64,000 nt of DNA from JAISFI01 sp031553775 (GTDB lineage Bacteria; Bacteroidota; Bacteroidia; Bacteroidales; Azobacteroidaceae): NCBI GenBank assembly GCA_031553775.1, contig JAVBLA010000003.1, forward strand, positions 50,330 through 114,329, written 5' to 3'. Positions 1 to 8,022 of the stretch are shown one piece after another. The translations under genes and the position numbers were made by a program. Below the pieces are notes generated by a model that saw nothing but the letters and a program-made list of their open reading frames with translations, ran no database searches and was not told the DNA's origin. Every line of letters starts with the position of its first letter. Position 1 is the first letter of the stretch.

Positions 1-2
1 CC

Positions 3-1577
3 TCTTCCGGAGAAAAATCGATGATGACAGGAAGTTTTGAACTGGAAAAAATTCCCTTGTATCCTACTCTGGAGCTAGATGCACATGCGTTTCCCGAAAA
101 ACCGTTTTGTGAAATCCGGATCAGTATTAATGGAAAGGCTATTTTTACGGGAGATGCCGGATTTACTGGAAAAGACTGGGAAATCCGTGAGTTTATAATT
201 CCTGAAGGCATATTAGTGAGCGGTAAAAATAAGTTGCAAATACAAAATATTATGCAGGAAGGAAATGCAGGCACACCTCCCTGGCTGATAATCAGCAGGG
301 TGGGAATCGGTGAAAAAAACGATGGTATCGTTGCTGCGCATGATCTTTTTGAGAATTTTTATATCACCCTGCCTGACCGGAAAAAAGATTTCGCTTCCGG
401 AAACAACGGGAATGCTCCGGGCTTCAAATTACGGGGAATCAAAGGATGGAACTGGACCCCGGAACAAACCATGGAAGAAATTCCTTATCTGAAACAATTC
501 CATATGAATTTCTTTATGAATTGTTATACCTCCATGTACGATCATCCGAATCCCAATGAGTGGTGGAAACCTTATCCGGACGATTTTAAGAAGAAATACG
601 AGAAAATCGTAAGCCTCTGTAAAGAAAACGATATCGAATTCTGTTTTGCCCTGAATCCTAATTTTATGGCTGAAAAGGCCTTCGATTACGATAACAAGGA
701 ACATTTTGCAATGATCTGGAAGCATTATGAATGGATGGCAGGACTGGGTGTAAATTGGTTCAGCGTTTGCCTGGATGATATTGAAAAGGGTCTGGATGCT
801 TCCGGACAAGCTCGTTTTGTAAATGCGCTGTTGAAAAAAATAAGAAAAAAAAATCCGCAGGCACAGATGATCTTATGTCCTTCCATTTATGCAGGTACTT
901 ATGTAGTGGGAGGCGTGAACAACGATCAGTATCTGCATACACTGGCCCGGGAATTGGATCCGGATGTCTATTGCTTTTGGACCGGCGATTATTTCTGCGG
1001 ACCGATTACTGCCGGAAAGATGAAACAGGTCAGGGATATATTGAAACACAGACTGATTGTCTGGGATAATTATCCGGTGAACGACGGTTATCCTTCCATG
1101 AACCTTGGGCCGGTAGTGCTCCGGGATAAGGAACTGCTCTCTATCTGCGATGGCTATATGGCCAATCCCATGCGGACACAAAATCAGATGGGGCGTATCC
1201 CGCTCTATACAATTGCCGATTTTGCCTGGGATCCGCAAAATTACGATCCTGCGGAATCTATCGGACAGGCTATCCTGCATTTGTCGGAAAACCGGGAACA
1301 GGCGAAAACATTGAAAAATGTGGTGGAAGTATATTTCGGATTCCTGCTGAGCCAGAAAGAAAATTACTGGTATGCCAGGAATACCGCCCGGTATACATTC
1401 GAAAAACTGATGAATCAGCCGCATAGTAAAGTTCCTGTAAGTTTGTGGGTCGATCACATGGAAGAGTTATTAGCCGGTCTTGAAAAAAACTTTCCGGGAA
1501 TGTACCAGGCCGAATGCAACACCATCCGTCAGGATATCGATTGGATGAAAAAAAAAATGAAAACCAAATATCCGTAA
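3..1577 (+). CDS. GH84-like glycoside hydrolase (beta-N-acetylglucosaminidase type), 5' partial
   Basis: The frame is open to the left edge, so the true start lies outside the window; the first ATG inside is at 21 and residues are numbered from it. Residues 1-95 look like the end of a beta-rich accessory domain. The TIM-barrel part begins near residue 135 with an RGIKGWNW strand. The adjacent aspartates Asp252-Asp253 in FSVCLDDIE match the catalytic Asp pair of GH84 beta-N-acetylglucosaminidases, and the later WDNYPVND strand is typical of that family. GH84 enzymes remove beta-linked GlcNAc from glycans or proteins by substrate-assisted catalysis. The RG...EGFYG motif of classical GH84 is altered, so substrate preference may differ. 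The downstream methyltransferase starts 17 bases after the stop, suggesting one transcript. Family assignment is fairly secure, exact substrate is not. Confidence 0.75.
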   Translation, partial: SSGEKSMMTGSFELEKIPLYPTLELDAHAFPEKPFCEIRISINGKAIFTGDAGFTGKDWEIREFIIPEGILVSGKNKLQIQNIMQEGNAGTPPWLIISRVGIGEKNDGIVAAHDLFENFYITLPDRKKDFASGNNGNAPGFKLRGIKGWNWTPEQTMEEIPYLKQFHMNFFMNCYTSMYDHPNPNEWWKPYPDDFKKKYEKIVSLCKENDIEFCFALNPNFMAEKAFDYDNKEHFAMIWKHYEWMAGLGVNWFSVCLDDIEKGLDASGQARFVNALLKKIRKKNPQAQMILCPSIYAGTYVVGGVNNDQYLHTLARELDPDVYCFWTGDYFCGPITAGKMKQVRDILKHRLIVWDNYPVNDGYPSMNLGPVVLRDKELLSICDGYMANPMRTQNQMGRIPLYTIADFAWDPQNYDPAESIGQAILHLSENREQAKTLKNVVEVYFGFLLSQKENYWYARNTARYTFEKLMNQPHSKVPVSLWVDHMEELLAGLEKNFPGMYQAECNTIRQDIDWMKKKMKTKYP

Positions 1578-1594
1578 ACCAAAATATTTCTGTT

Positions 1595-2605
1595 ATGAAT
1601 GAACAATTGAAAAATACCCACAGATATCTGCAAACACCTTATACGGGCGATAAGCGGATCTGTTTTCATCCGATACTGATGATGAATGCCGCCCATCATT
1701 CGGGGAAAACCTATACGGAGTTTATGACCGATTATAAGGTTCTGGTGGAATCTAACCTGAAATGCCTGGAAATGTACGGGCACGATGCGGTGAGTGTGAT
1801 TTCCGATCCCTATCGTGAAACTGCAGCTTTCGGGGCGAAAATAACATTCGACGGCAACCATTCTCCCCAGGCGGAGAAAATAATTTCCGGAATGGACGAT
1901 GTGATCCGTCTGAAAACTCCCGATGTATATGCCTGTGAAAGGACTCTAGACAGAATCAACGGCGTAAAATATTTCAGAGAAATATTGGGAGATCCGTTTC
2001 CCATTATCGGTTGGGTGGAAGGTCCCCTGGCGGAAACTGCCGATTTATCGGGTGTATCCGAAACCCTTATGAATATGATGCTGGATCCTGAAATGGTCAA
2101 GGCACTCATGCAGAAATGCCTGATTACAGCCAAGGATTTTGCATTGGCCCAGATAAAGGCAGGAGCCAATATCATAGGAGTCGGGGATGCCGTTTGTTCC
2201 CAGATATCGGCAGATATGTACGATGAATTTTGTTTTTCATTACATAAAGATTTATTCGATTTTATCCGTCGACACGGAGCGATTGTTAAAGTACATATCT
2301 GTGGAAATATTACGCATATATTGCCGTCTTTGGCCCGGACCGGAATCGATATACTGGATGTCGACTGGATGGTCGATATGGAGAACGCTTACCGGATCAT
2401 GGGAGAGGAGGTTGTCTTGTGTGGAAATCTCGATCCCGTATCTGTTATCATGAATGGAAATAAACAATTGATTAAAGAAAAATACGACCGGATCAGGGAA
2501 ACGATTCCCCTTGAAAACTGGATATTGATGGGAGGTTGTGAAATCCCGCTTGCCACTCCGGTCGAAAATATGCTTTATCTGAGAGAATTATCATTGAAAC
2601 CATAA
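1595..2605 (+). CDS. MtaA-type corrinoid methyltransferase, uroporphyrinogen decarboxylase superfamily (copy 1)
   Basis: This 336-residue protein has the uroporphyrinogen decarboxylase fold but carries the zinc site of MtaA/MtbA methyltransferases: His234-x-Cys236 in VHICGN and Cys315 in GGCEIP. In that family the zinc thiolate activates the methyl acceptor, and the enzyme moves a methyl group between a corrinoid protein and a small acceptor or substrate. The frame extends upstream to 1514, but that stretch overlaps the glycosidase gene and is low complexity, so the ATG at 1595 is preferred. The corrinoid protein gene follows 36 bases downstream. It is not HemE: no other heme genes are present and the zinc ligands are those of the methyltransferases. 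Which half-reaction it performs cannot be decided from sequence. Confidence 0.85.
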   Translation: MNEQLKNTHRYLQTPYTGDKRICFHPILMMNAAHHSGKTYTEFMTDYKVLVESNLKCLEMYGHDAVSVISDPYRETAAFGAKITFDGNHSPQAEKIISGMDDVIRLKTPDVYACERTLDRINGVKYFREILGDPFPIIGWVEGPLAETADLSGVSETLMNMMLDPEMVKALMQKCLITAKDFALAQIKAGANIIGVGDAVCSQISADMYDEFCFSLHKDLFDFIRRHGAIVKVHICGNITHILPSLARTGIDILDVDWMVDMENAYRIMGEEVVLCGNLDPVSVIMNGNKQLIKEKYDRIRETIPLENWILMGGCEIPLATPVENMLYLRELSLKP

Positions 2606-2641
2606 GAAACTGTTTCTAAATATTATTTCAATATACCCGGT

Positions 2642-3274
2642 ATGAACGAATTAAATAATCTGTACGAAGCCATCCTGTCCGGAAAATTACCCCAGGCGGT
2701 AGAGGTCACCGAAAAAGCGATCGCAGCAAACATAGATCCGCAGCTGATTATCAATGAATATATGATGAAAGCGATGGAAGAGGTCGGCGCCCGTTTTGAA
2801 ACCGGAAAAGCCTTTGTCCCGGAACTACTGATGGCAGCCCGGGCCATGAAAGGCTCACTCGACTTGCTGAAACCGGTGATGGGAGCCGGAAATATACAAT
2901 CGACCGGAAAAATTGTTATCGGAACCGTTAAGGGTGACCTGCACGATATCGGGAAGAACCTGGTGGCATCGATGTTCGAAGGTTGTGGCTTTGAAGTGGT
3001 CAACCTGGGAGTGGATATTTCCAGCGAAAAATTTATCCAGGCCGTGAAAGAAAACCATGCCGATATTTTATGCATGTCGGCTTTGCTCACTACGACGATG
3101 GAGTATATGAAAGAGGTAATTGCCGCTTTAGACGCAGAGGGACTGCGAAAACATGTAAAAGTGATGATCGGCGGTGCTCCGGTCAGCGAAGATTTCGCCA
3201 ACCGGATCGGTGCGGATGGATATAGCGACAATGCCAACGCCGCAGTGGCTTTAGCAAGGAAATTAGTCTCCTGA
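2642..3274 (+). CDS. Corrinoid (B12-binding) methyl-carrier protein, MtaC/MtbC-like
   Basis: This 210-residue protein has the two-part layout of methyltransferase corrinoid proteins. Residues 1-88 form a helical cap like the B12-binding 2 domain of MetH, and the rest is a Rossmann-like cobalamin domain. The signature Asp99-Leu-His101-Asp-Ile-Gly104 in GDLHDIGKN supplies the histidine that coordinates cobalt from below. Later strands such as VNLGVDIS, MSALLTTTM and IGGAPVSE complete the pocket. It would carry the methyl group as methyl-Co(III) between the two flanking zinc methyltransferases. The following gene starts 3 bases after its stop, which implies tight co-translation. Length and motif fit the family with no truncation. 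Confidence 0.93.
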   Translation: MNELNNLYEAILSGKLPQAVEVTEKAIAANIDPQLIINEYMMKAMEEVGARFETGKAFVPELLMAARAMKGSLDLLKPVMGAGNIQSTGKIVIGTVKGDLHDIGKNLVASMFEGCGFEVVNLGVDISSEKFIQAVKENHADILCMSALLTTTMEYMKEVIAALDAEGLRKHVKVMIGGAPVSEDFANRIGADGYSDNANAAVALARKLVS

Positions 3275-3277
3275 AAT

Positions 3278-3949
3278 ATGAAGGGAGTAGGGATACCTTT
3301 TGCTTCCCTCGGTTATGATCCGGAAGAAATATATCGGATAATGGGGTATGGAACAAACACGCCCGGCAGGCGGATAAGGCAACGCACCGATCAGCTGTGG
3401 CAGATTGCATCCGGAAGGGTATTCCCGTCTTATTATTACGAAATTCTGCAGGGAGAAGTTCATCCCCGGTCGCTGGTAGCCGGACCGGTAGCGTTCGATA
3501 CCGGAGCTTTGATTGCCGGTTTAATGAAAAATTCCCTGCAATTTGCCGTGTTTGTGGCTACTGCCGGGAATGGGCTGGGAGAATGGATTGCAGAGAGTCA
3601 GAAAAAGCAGGATTGGGCCGAAATCTATATGATTGATTGTATCGGCAGCTATATTGCCGAAAAAGCCGGAGATTATATGGAATCAGAGCTTGAAAAACAA
3701 TTAGGTGGTATAAAGCATACCCATCGTTTCAGTCCCGGTTATTGTGGCTGGGATATAAAGGAACAACAGAAACTGTTTTCTCTTCTGCCTCCGGGAGCCT
3801 GTTCGGTTACCCTGCACGAAAGCTGCCTGATGGAACCTGTTAAATCGATCAGCGGAATTATCGGGATAGGAGAGCAGGTACAAACCAAACGCTACGGTTG
3901 TGTCGTATGTGAATCGGATAGCTGTTATAAACGAAAAATAAAAAAATAG
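3278..3949 (+). CDS. Stand-alone MetH-activation-domain-like protein with C-terminal Cys cluster
   Basis: This 223-residue protein resembles the C-terminal activation domain of cobalamin-dependent methionine synthase (PF02965-like), notably in FSPGYCGWDIKEQQKLFSLL followed by the ESCLMEPVKSISGIIG segment. In MetH this domain binds S-adenosylmethionine and remethylates cobalamin that has been oxidised. As a separate protein beside a corrinoid carrier it is probably the reactivation partner, taking the place of the RamA/RACo iron-sulfur activators of other methyltransferase systems. The last 16 residues carry Cys208-x2-Cys211-x4-Cys216, possibly a metal or redox site. The gene sits 3 bases behind the corrinoid gene and 5 bases before the second methyltransferase. 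Domain assignment is good; the reactivation role is inferred. Confidence 0.82.
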   Translation: MKGVGIPFASLGYDPEEIYRIMGYGTNTPGRRIRQRTDQLWQIASGRVFPSYYYEILQGEVHPRSLVAGPVAFDTGALIAGLMKNSLQFAVFVATAGNGLGEWIAESQKKQDWAEIYMIDCIGSYIAEKAGDYMESELEKQLGGIKHTHRFSPGYCGWDIKEQQKLFSLLPPGACSVTLHESCLMEPVKSISGIIGIGEQVQTKRYGCVVCESDSCYKRKIKK

Positions 3950-3954
3950 AAAAT

Positions 3955-4971
3955 ATGAACATCAGACAATGGATTGTGGAAGTAATTGAATCCGGGAAAA
4001 GAATAGCGATCCCTATCATGACACATCCGGGTATTGAATATACCGGAAAGTCGGTGAAGTCGGCAGTTACCGACGGAAGAGTGCATTATGAAGCCATCCG
4101 TGCTTTGAACGAAAACTATCCGGCTGCCGCATGCACGGTAATTATGGACCTGACCGTAGAAGCGGAAGCTTTTGGTGCGGAGGTGCTTTTTCCGGAAGAT
4201 GAAATACCAACGGTTACCTGTCGTTTGCTTACCGGTCTGAGTGCCGTGGAACAATTACAGATCCCGGATATGCAGGCCGGCCGTTTGCCTCAGTATATAC
4301 TGGCAAACAGACTTGCCGCCGAAAATATTAAGGATAAGCCCGTATGGGGAGGATGCATCGGTCCTTTTTCCTTGGCCGGTCGTTTGTACGATATGTCGGA
4401 ACTGATGATTGCCTGCTATTGCGAACCGGATACCGCCCGCCTATTACTTGAAAAATGCAGCCGGTTTCTGGTCGATTATTGCCTGGAATTGAAAAAACAG
4501 GGAATACAGGGTATCGTCATTGCCGAACCGGCAGCCGGTTTATTATCGTCCGAAGGATGTGAGGAATTTTCTTCACGCTATGTGAAACCGGTAGTGGATG
4601 CAGTACAAGACGATCATTTTATTGTTATCCTGCACAACTGTGGAAATAAAGGTCACTGTACCGATGCCATGCTCTCTACCGGAGCTGCCGGATATCATTT
4701 TGGAAATCAGATAGATATGTTGCTCGCATTGGAGCAATGCCCGCCGGATGTTCTGGTACTCGGAAACCTGGATCCTGTAGGATTATTCAGAAATGCATCC
4801 GCCCGGTTGATGAAAGAAGCTACTGCCGATCTTTTGAATACAACATCACAATACGCTAATTTTATCCTGTCGTCCGGTTGTGATATTCCTCCGCATGTTC
4901 CGGAGGCCAATATTGTTGCTTTTTACGAAGCTCTGGAGGAATATAATCAGAAAATCTTATTCAATGCATAA
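3955..4971 (+). CDS. MtaA-type corrinoid methyltransferase, uroporphyrinogen decarboxylase superfamily (copy 2)
   Basis: This 338-residue paralogue of the gene at 1595 again carries the zinc triad, His227-x-Cys229 in LHNCGN and Cys309 in SGCDIP. Both copies share the GNLDPV loop. The two are clearly diverged, so a division of labour is likely: one demethylates a substrate onto the corrinoid and the other passes the methyl to an acceptor such as tetrahydrofolate or a thiol. That division is inference. The gene ends 15 bases inside the 3' end of the convergent GH59 gene, leaving no room for a separate terminator. It is the last gene of the apparent operon. Confidence 0.85.
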   Translation: MNIRQWIVEVIESGKRIAIPIMTHPGIEYTGKSVKSAVTDGRVHYEAIRALNENYPAAACTVIMDLTVEAEAFGAEVLFPEDEIPTVTCRLLTGLSAVEQLQIPDMQAGRLPQYILANRLAAENIKDKPVWGGCIGPFSLAGRLYDMSELMIACYCEPDTARLLLEKCSRFLVDYCLELKKQGIQGIVIAEPAAGLLSSEGCEEFSSRYVKPVVDAVQDDHFIVILHNCGNKGHCTDAMLSTGAAGYHFGNQIDMLLALEQCPPDVLVLGNLDPVGLFRNASARLMKEATADLLNTTSQYANFILSSGCDIPPHVPEANIVAFYEALEEYNQKILFNA

Positions 4972-6885
4972 ATTGTCGAATTCCACCCGGTCGTAACTAC
5001 TTCCGATTCCTACCATCCCTTTTTCGAGCGTAGTGTCGACTATTGAAATCATTTTCCTGTGATTGAAATATGCGGCAATTTCATCACCTTTCACTTCAAT
5101 AGCCATTGAATGCCAGGCGTTTTTATCAAAGCATGCCGATCCGTTTCCGATGATTTCGGCTCCGGTTGACAATTGCCACCGGCCGGTATTATATATTTTG
5201 AATTCGTAGGCTTTTGGCGGTTTATGGGAGCAATAGGTGTCTGTAAGTCTTGCATATACAGCTGCATAAGCCGTATCTTGTTCTACGATATGAAAATCGA
5301 CGCTTACTTTCATGTCTTTCCAGTTTTCATCCCCGCATACGGATGAGATAATATTATTATCTCCTTTCCACTCGATACCCGGTTGATAGATTTCCTGCCG
5401 GATACATTTCCCTTTTCCGTCTGCTTTTTCTTTTATTTCGAAAGCTCCGGATTGGTCTATCAGGTACTTCGGAGTGCTGTTTGGCTGGTAATTTTCAAAT
5501 GTATCTGTGTAGGGCAGGGGAAATCCCTTATTTTCCGGCGTTGTATATTCTCCTTTTTTCTGGCCGGAAGTAGTAGTCAGCGAATAAAGTGATTTTTCTT
5601 CCAGGGTAATATGGAACTTTCCATTTTCTATGGGAATACTTTCCATTTGAGTAAATTCTTTGCCTTGCAAACGGGTTTTCCATACCGACAGATTTTTGAA
5701 ATGGAAATCATCGGGCAGCTCAAAATAAAGTGTTTGTTTCTTTGTCGATTCCATGGTTTCTATGATAATACTGAGGTCGGAACGGAGGTCGGGACTCATC
5801 AGCGTGACATAACTTGCCGAATCAACTGAATATCCGCAGGCCGAATCGATATATTTCCATCCCGGTTCTGCAAATTGGGTGGTATGGGCAACTGCCCAGA
5901 TCGCAGGCTCTATATAAAAATGTCCGCTCCAGGGAGATTTGGCTGTCATCAGGCCCGAACGGGGCAGGGTGAGGTTGTCGTAGTAAGAAGTGATCAGGCT
6001 CCAGGTGATATTTTTGGTCATTTTGCCGTGGATATAATTCCTGTTGTACATTTTTGCCAGGTAAGAAAAACCTTCCCAGTCACTTTTCCAGGGACCTCCT
6101 TCGGAGTTCCATACCGGAATATTCCAGTCCTGTAATTTCTGTGGAGAACCGTAATTTTTGTTTCCTTCCGGATAATGGTCGCCGACAATACCGATACTTT
6201 GGAATAATTCAGTATCCAGCGCCATATCTTCCGCAATTTTCCATTGATCGTTACAGCATTGGTCGGCAGCAATGATTTGAACCTGTTCCAATCCGTTTTG
6301 GTCTAACATCTTCCGGTATTTTTTGATCCATCCGGTATTGTAAGGATGCTCGTTCCATACCCCACAGTACATAATATCCAGATGGTGGTAAACTTTCGCC
6401 CCTTTGATAAAAGCGATAATATAGGAGATGTTCTCTTCCGAATAAAACTCTCCATCACCTACCCATCCGGGAGCTCCCCACTGTAATGCATCCAGCAGGA
6501 TATCCGGATTTCTTTTTTTTGCTTCTTTCATTATTTGCCACTCATATCCCCTTTCATAATAAGAGCGTAAAGGCGACAGCATTTCCGACCGGGTACGGGC
6601 ATGCGACGGTTCGCTACCACAGGTGGAGTTAACATCTCCCCCGATTTCTACTTTCAGGTGTTGCAGGCTTGCCGCAAACTTGGGCTTGAATAAAATATCG
6701 AATATCTGTATTTGCTGTTCTTCCGGGTAATCGGCTAATAGTTTAGAAGATGCTCCGGCGCTCAAGGCCCCGATTCCTTCATAAGTCCGTATACTACCCT
6801 GATGGTCAACTTTAATATGTTGGGCAATTGAAATATGGCAAGATAAAACAAATAAAATGCCCGGAAGCAGAATTTTTTTTCTCAT
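4957..6885 (-). CDS. Secreted GH59 galactocerebrosidase-like glycosidase
   Basis: This 642-residue protein is full length relative to GH59. A signal peptide (MRKKILLPGILFVLSCHISIAQ) is followed by the N-terminal strand YEGIGALSAG, a TIM barrel, and a C-terminal lectin-like sandwich (about 470-640). The likely acid/base is Glu179 in GVWNEHPY and the nucleophile Glu262 in WNSEGGPW, at nearly the same spacing as human GALC. The family cleaves beta-galactosyl groups from glycosphingolipids or related beta-galactosides. The start at 6885 was chosen because a promoter-like TATATTTG lies at 6915-6922, downstream of the longer open frame's start at 6945. It has its own promoter and converges on the corrinoid operon. 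Substrate in a gut bacterium is unknown. Confidence 0.87.
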   Translation of the reverse strand: MRKKILLPGILFVLSCHISIAQHIKVDHQGSIRTYEGIGALSAGASSKLLADYPEEQQIQIFDILFKPKFAASLQHLKVEIGGDVNSTCGSEPSHARTRSEMLSPLRSYYERGYEWQIMKEAKKRNPDILLDALQWGAPGWVGDGEFYSEENISYIIAFIKGAKVYHHLDIMYCGVWNEHPYNTGWIKKYRKMLDQNGLEQVQIIAADQCCNDQWKIAEDMALDTELFQSIGIVGDHYPEGNKNYGSPQKLQDWNIPVWNSEGGPWKSDWEGFSYLAKMYNRNYIHGKMTKNITWSLITSYYDNLTLPRSGLMTAKSPWSGHFYIEPAIWAVAHTTQFAEPGWKYIDSACGYSVDSASYVTLMSPDLRSDLSIIIETMESTKKQTLYFELPDDFHFKNLSVWKTRLQGKEFTQMESIPIENGKFHITLEEKSLYSLTTTSGQKKGEYTTPENKGFPLPYTDTFENYQPNSTPKYLIDQSGAFEIKEKADGKGKCIRQEIYQPGIEWKGDNNIISSVCGDENWKDMKVSVDFHIVEQDTAYAAVYARLTDTYCSHKPPKAYEFKIYNTGRWQLSTGAEIIGNGSACFDKNAWHSMAIEVKGDEIAAYFNHRKMISIVDTTLEKGMVGIGSSYDRVEFDNLCIE

Positions 6886-6914
6886 GGAATATAGATTGTA
6901 CTGTTTACTTACTG

Positions 6915-6922
6915 CAAATATA
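6915..6922 (-). promoter_or_regulatory. Promoter -7 element of the GH59 gene
   Basis: On the minus strand the sequence reads TATATTTG, a perfect TAnnTTTG Bacteroidetes -7 element, 30 bases upstream of the chosen ATG. No clear -33 TTTG is visible. It decides the start of the GH59 gene. Confidence 0.65.
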
Positions 6923-6978
6923 CGAGGCATGTGAGTATACCGCACAATACTATTTTAGCAGAGTGTAGTACTTTTTTT

Positions 6979-7863
6979 TCAGACAATTACTTTCTTTTTC
7001 CGGTATTGTTCCCGGAATTCTTTAGGTGTTTGGTTTTTTCTTTTTTTGAAAATCCGGTTAAAGTTTGAAAGATTATTGAATCCGCATAAAAAGGCAATTT
7101 CGGCAATAGAATGGGTAGAGTCGACCAACATTCTGATGGCATGTCCTATCCTGATGTCTATTACATAATCCGAGAAACATTTTCCCGTTCTTAATTTGAT
7201 AAACCGGCTAAACGAAATATCACTCATATTGACGAGGGAAGCGATTACCGTCAGTGTAATTTTTTCCTGAAAATGTTTTTCAATATACTCCGACACTTTT
7301 TTTACCCGCCTACTGTCGAATGTTTCAACTTTTCCGGCGAATGAAGAACTGGATAAAATACGGGCATTGAAATGCAGAGACAATTCGTGCAATATGGTCA
7401 TCAGCTTAATCACAGAATAAAAACCATGTTTTTCCAAGGTCAGCGACATTAATAAAGGACGGATTTTTTCAATGGCCTCCCTTGGAAAAGAGACTCCTTT
7501 TTGTGCCTTTTCGAACATTTCCTTGATGCTTCGGAACTGATTTTTATTGATCAGATTATCTTTGAATAAATTGGGATGGAACTGTACGGTTATTTCCCGT
7601 ATGGAAGCAGACTGGCAATGATGGTTGATCCATGCGTGCTCCAAATTTTCCCCGGTAATCAGAACCAGTTCCAAATCGTCGATTTTTTCAATGGAATCGC
7701 CTACAATCCTTTGGGCTCCTTTGGCATTTTCTATAAAATTCAACTCATATTCCGGATGTACGTGTATGGGAAAATTAAATTCGGATTTTAACCGCTCGAT
7801 CACATAGAAGCAGTCTTTCTCTGATAATGGAGCAATCTCTCTCAAAACATCTTGCGTGCTCAT
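6979..7863 (-). CDS. AraC family transcriptional regulator with N-terminal cupin sensor
   Basis: The 294-residue protein has an N-terminal cupin-like sensing region (HVHPEYELNFIENAKG) and a C-terminal pair of AraC helix-turn-helix motifs (about 185-290), ending in the standard signature IAEIAFLCGFNNLSNFNRIF. AraC proteins of this form sense small molecules, often sugars, in the cytoplasm. The ATG at 7863 is preferred over an upstream TTG at 7887, because a TATATTTG promoter element at 7885-7892 overlaps that TTG. It lies directly upstream of the GH59 gene on the same strand, so control of GH59 or of the corrinoid operon is plausible but unproven. Confidence 0.92.
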   Translation of the reverse strand: MSTQDVLREIAPLSEKDCFYVIERLKSEFNFPIHVHPEYELNFIENAKGAQRIVGDSIEKIDDLELVLITGENLEHAWINHHCQSASIREITVQFHPNLFKDNLINKNQFRSIKEMFEKAQKGVSFPREAIEKIRPLLMSLTLEKHGFYSVIKLMTILHELSLHFNARILSSSSFAGKVETFDSRRVKKVSEYIEKHFQEKITLTVIASLVNMSDISFSRFIKLRTGKCFSDYVIDIRIGHAIRMLVDSTHSIAEIAFLCGFNNLSNFNRIFKKRKNQTPKEFREQYRKKKVIV

Positions 7864-7884
7864 GGTATTCACTATATTGACATG

Positions 7885-7892
7885 CAAATATA
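7885..7892 (-). promoter_or_regulatory. Promoter -7 element of the AraC gene
   Basis: Minus-strand TATATTTG 22 bases upstream of the preferred ATG at 7863; it matches TAnnTTTG exactly. Confidence 0.6.
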
Positions 7893-7961
7893 ACTGAATA
7901 TTTTTTATTTCACAGGCTTGAAGTCTTTAAAAATTGCTGTGATTTATTCATGTTTATGAAT

Positions 7962-8005
7962 AAAAAAAAGCTTATGCAGTATTTAGTCTGACATAAGCTT
8001 TTTTT
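7962..8005 (-). terminator. Rho-independent terminator of secDF
   Basis: A stem of about 14 pairs (AAAAAAAGCTTATG against CATAAGCTTTTTTT) with a 15-base loop lies 18 bases beyond the secDF stop and gives a U-run on the minus strand. Confidence 0.85.
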
Positions 8006-8022
8006 ATTACAAAGATTCTTTT

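Noticed and set aside
873..1457. Long open frame on the minus strand inside the GH84-like gene
   Set aside because: It lies wholly antisense to a well-supported glycosidase and its product has no recognisable domain; the composition is that of a shadow frame.
1595..2605. Annotation of the UroD-fold genes as heme biosynthesis HemE
   Set aside because: Both carry the His-x-Cys and Cys zinc ligands of methyltransferases and sit with a corrinoid protein; no other heme genes are near.
6885..6945. 20-residue N-terminal extension of the GH59 protein
   Set aside because: It would place the signal peptide internally and includes the promoter element at 6915-6922.
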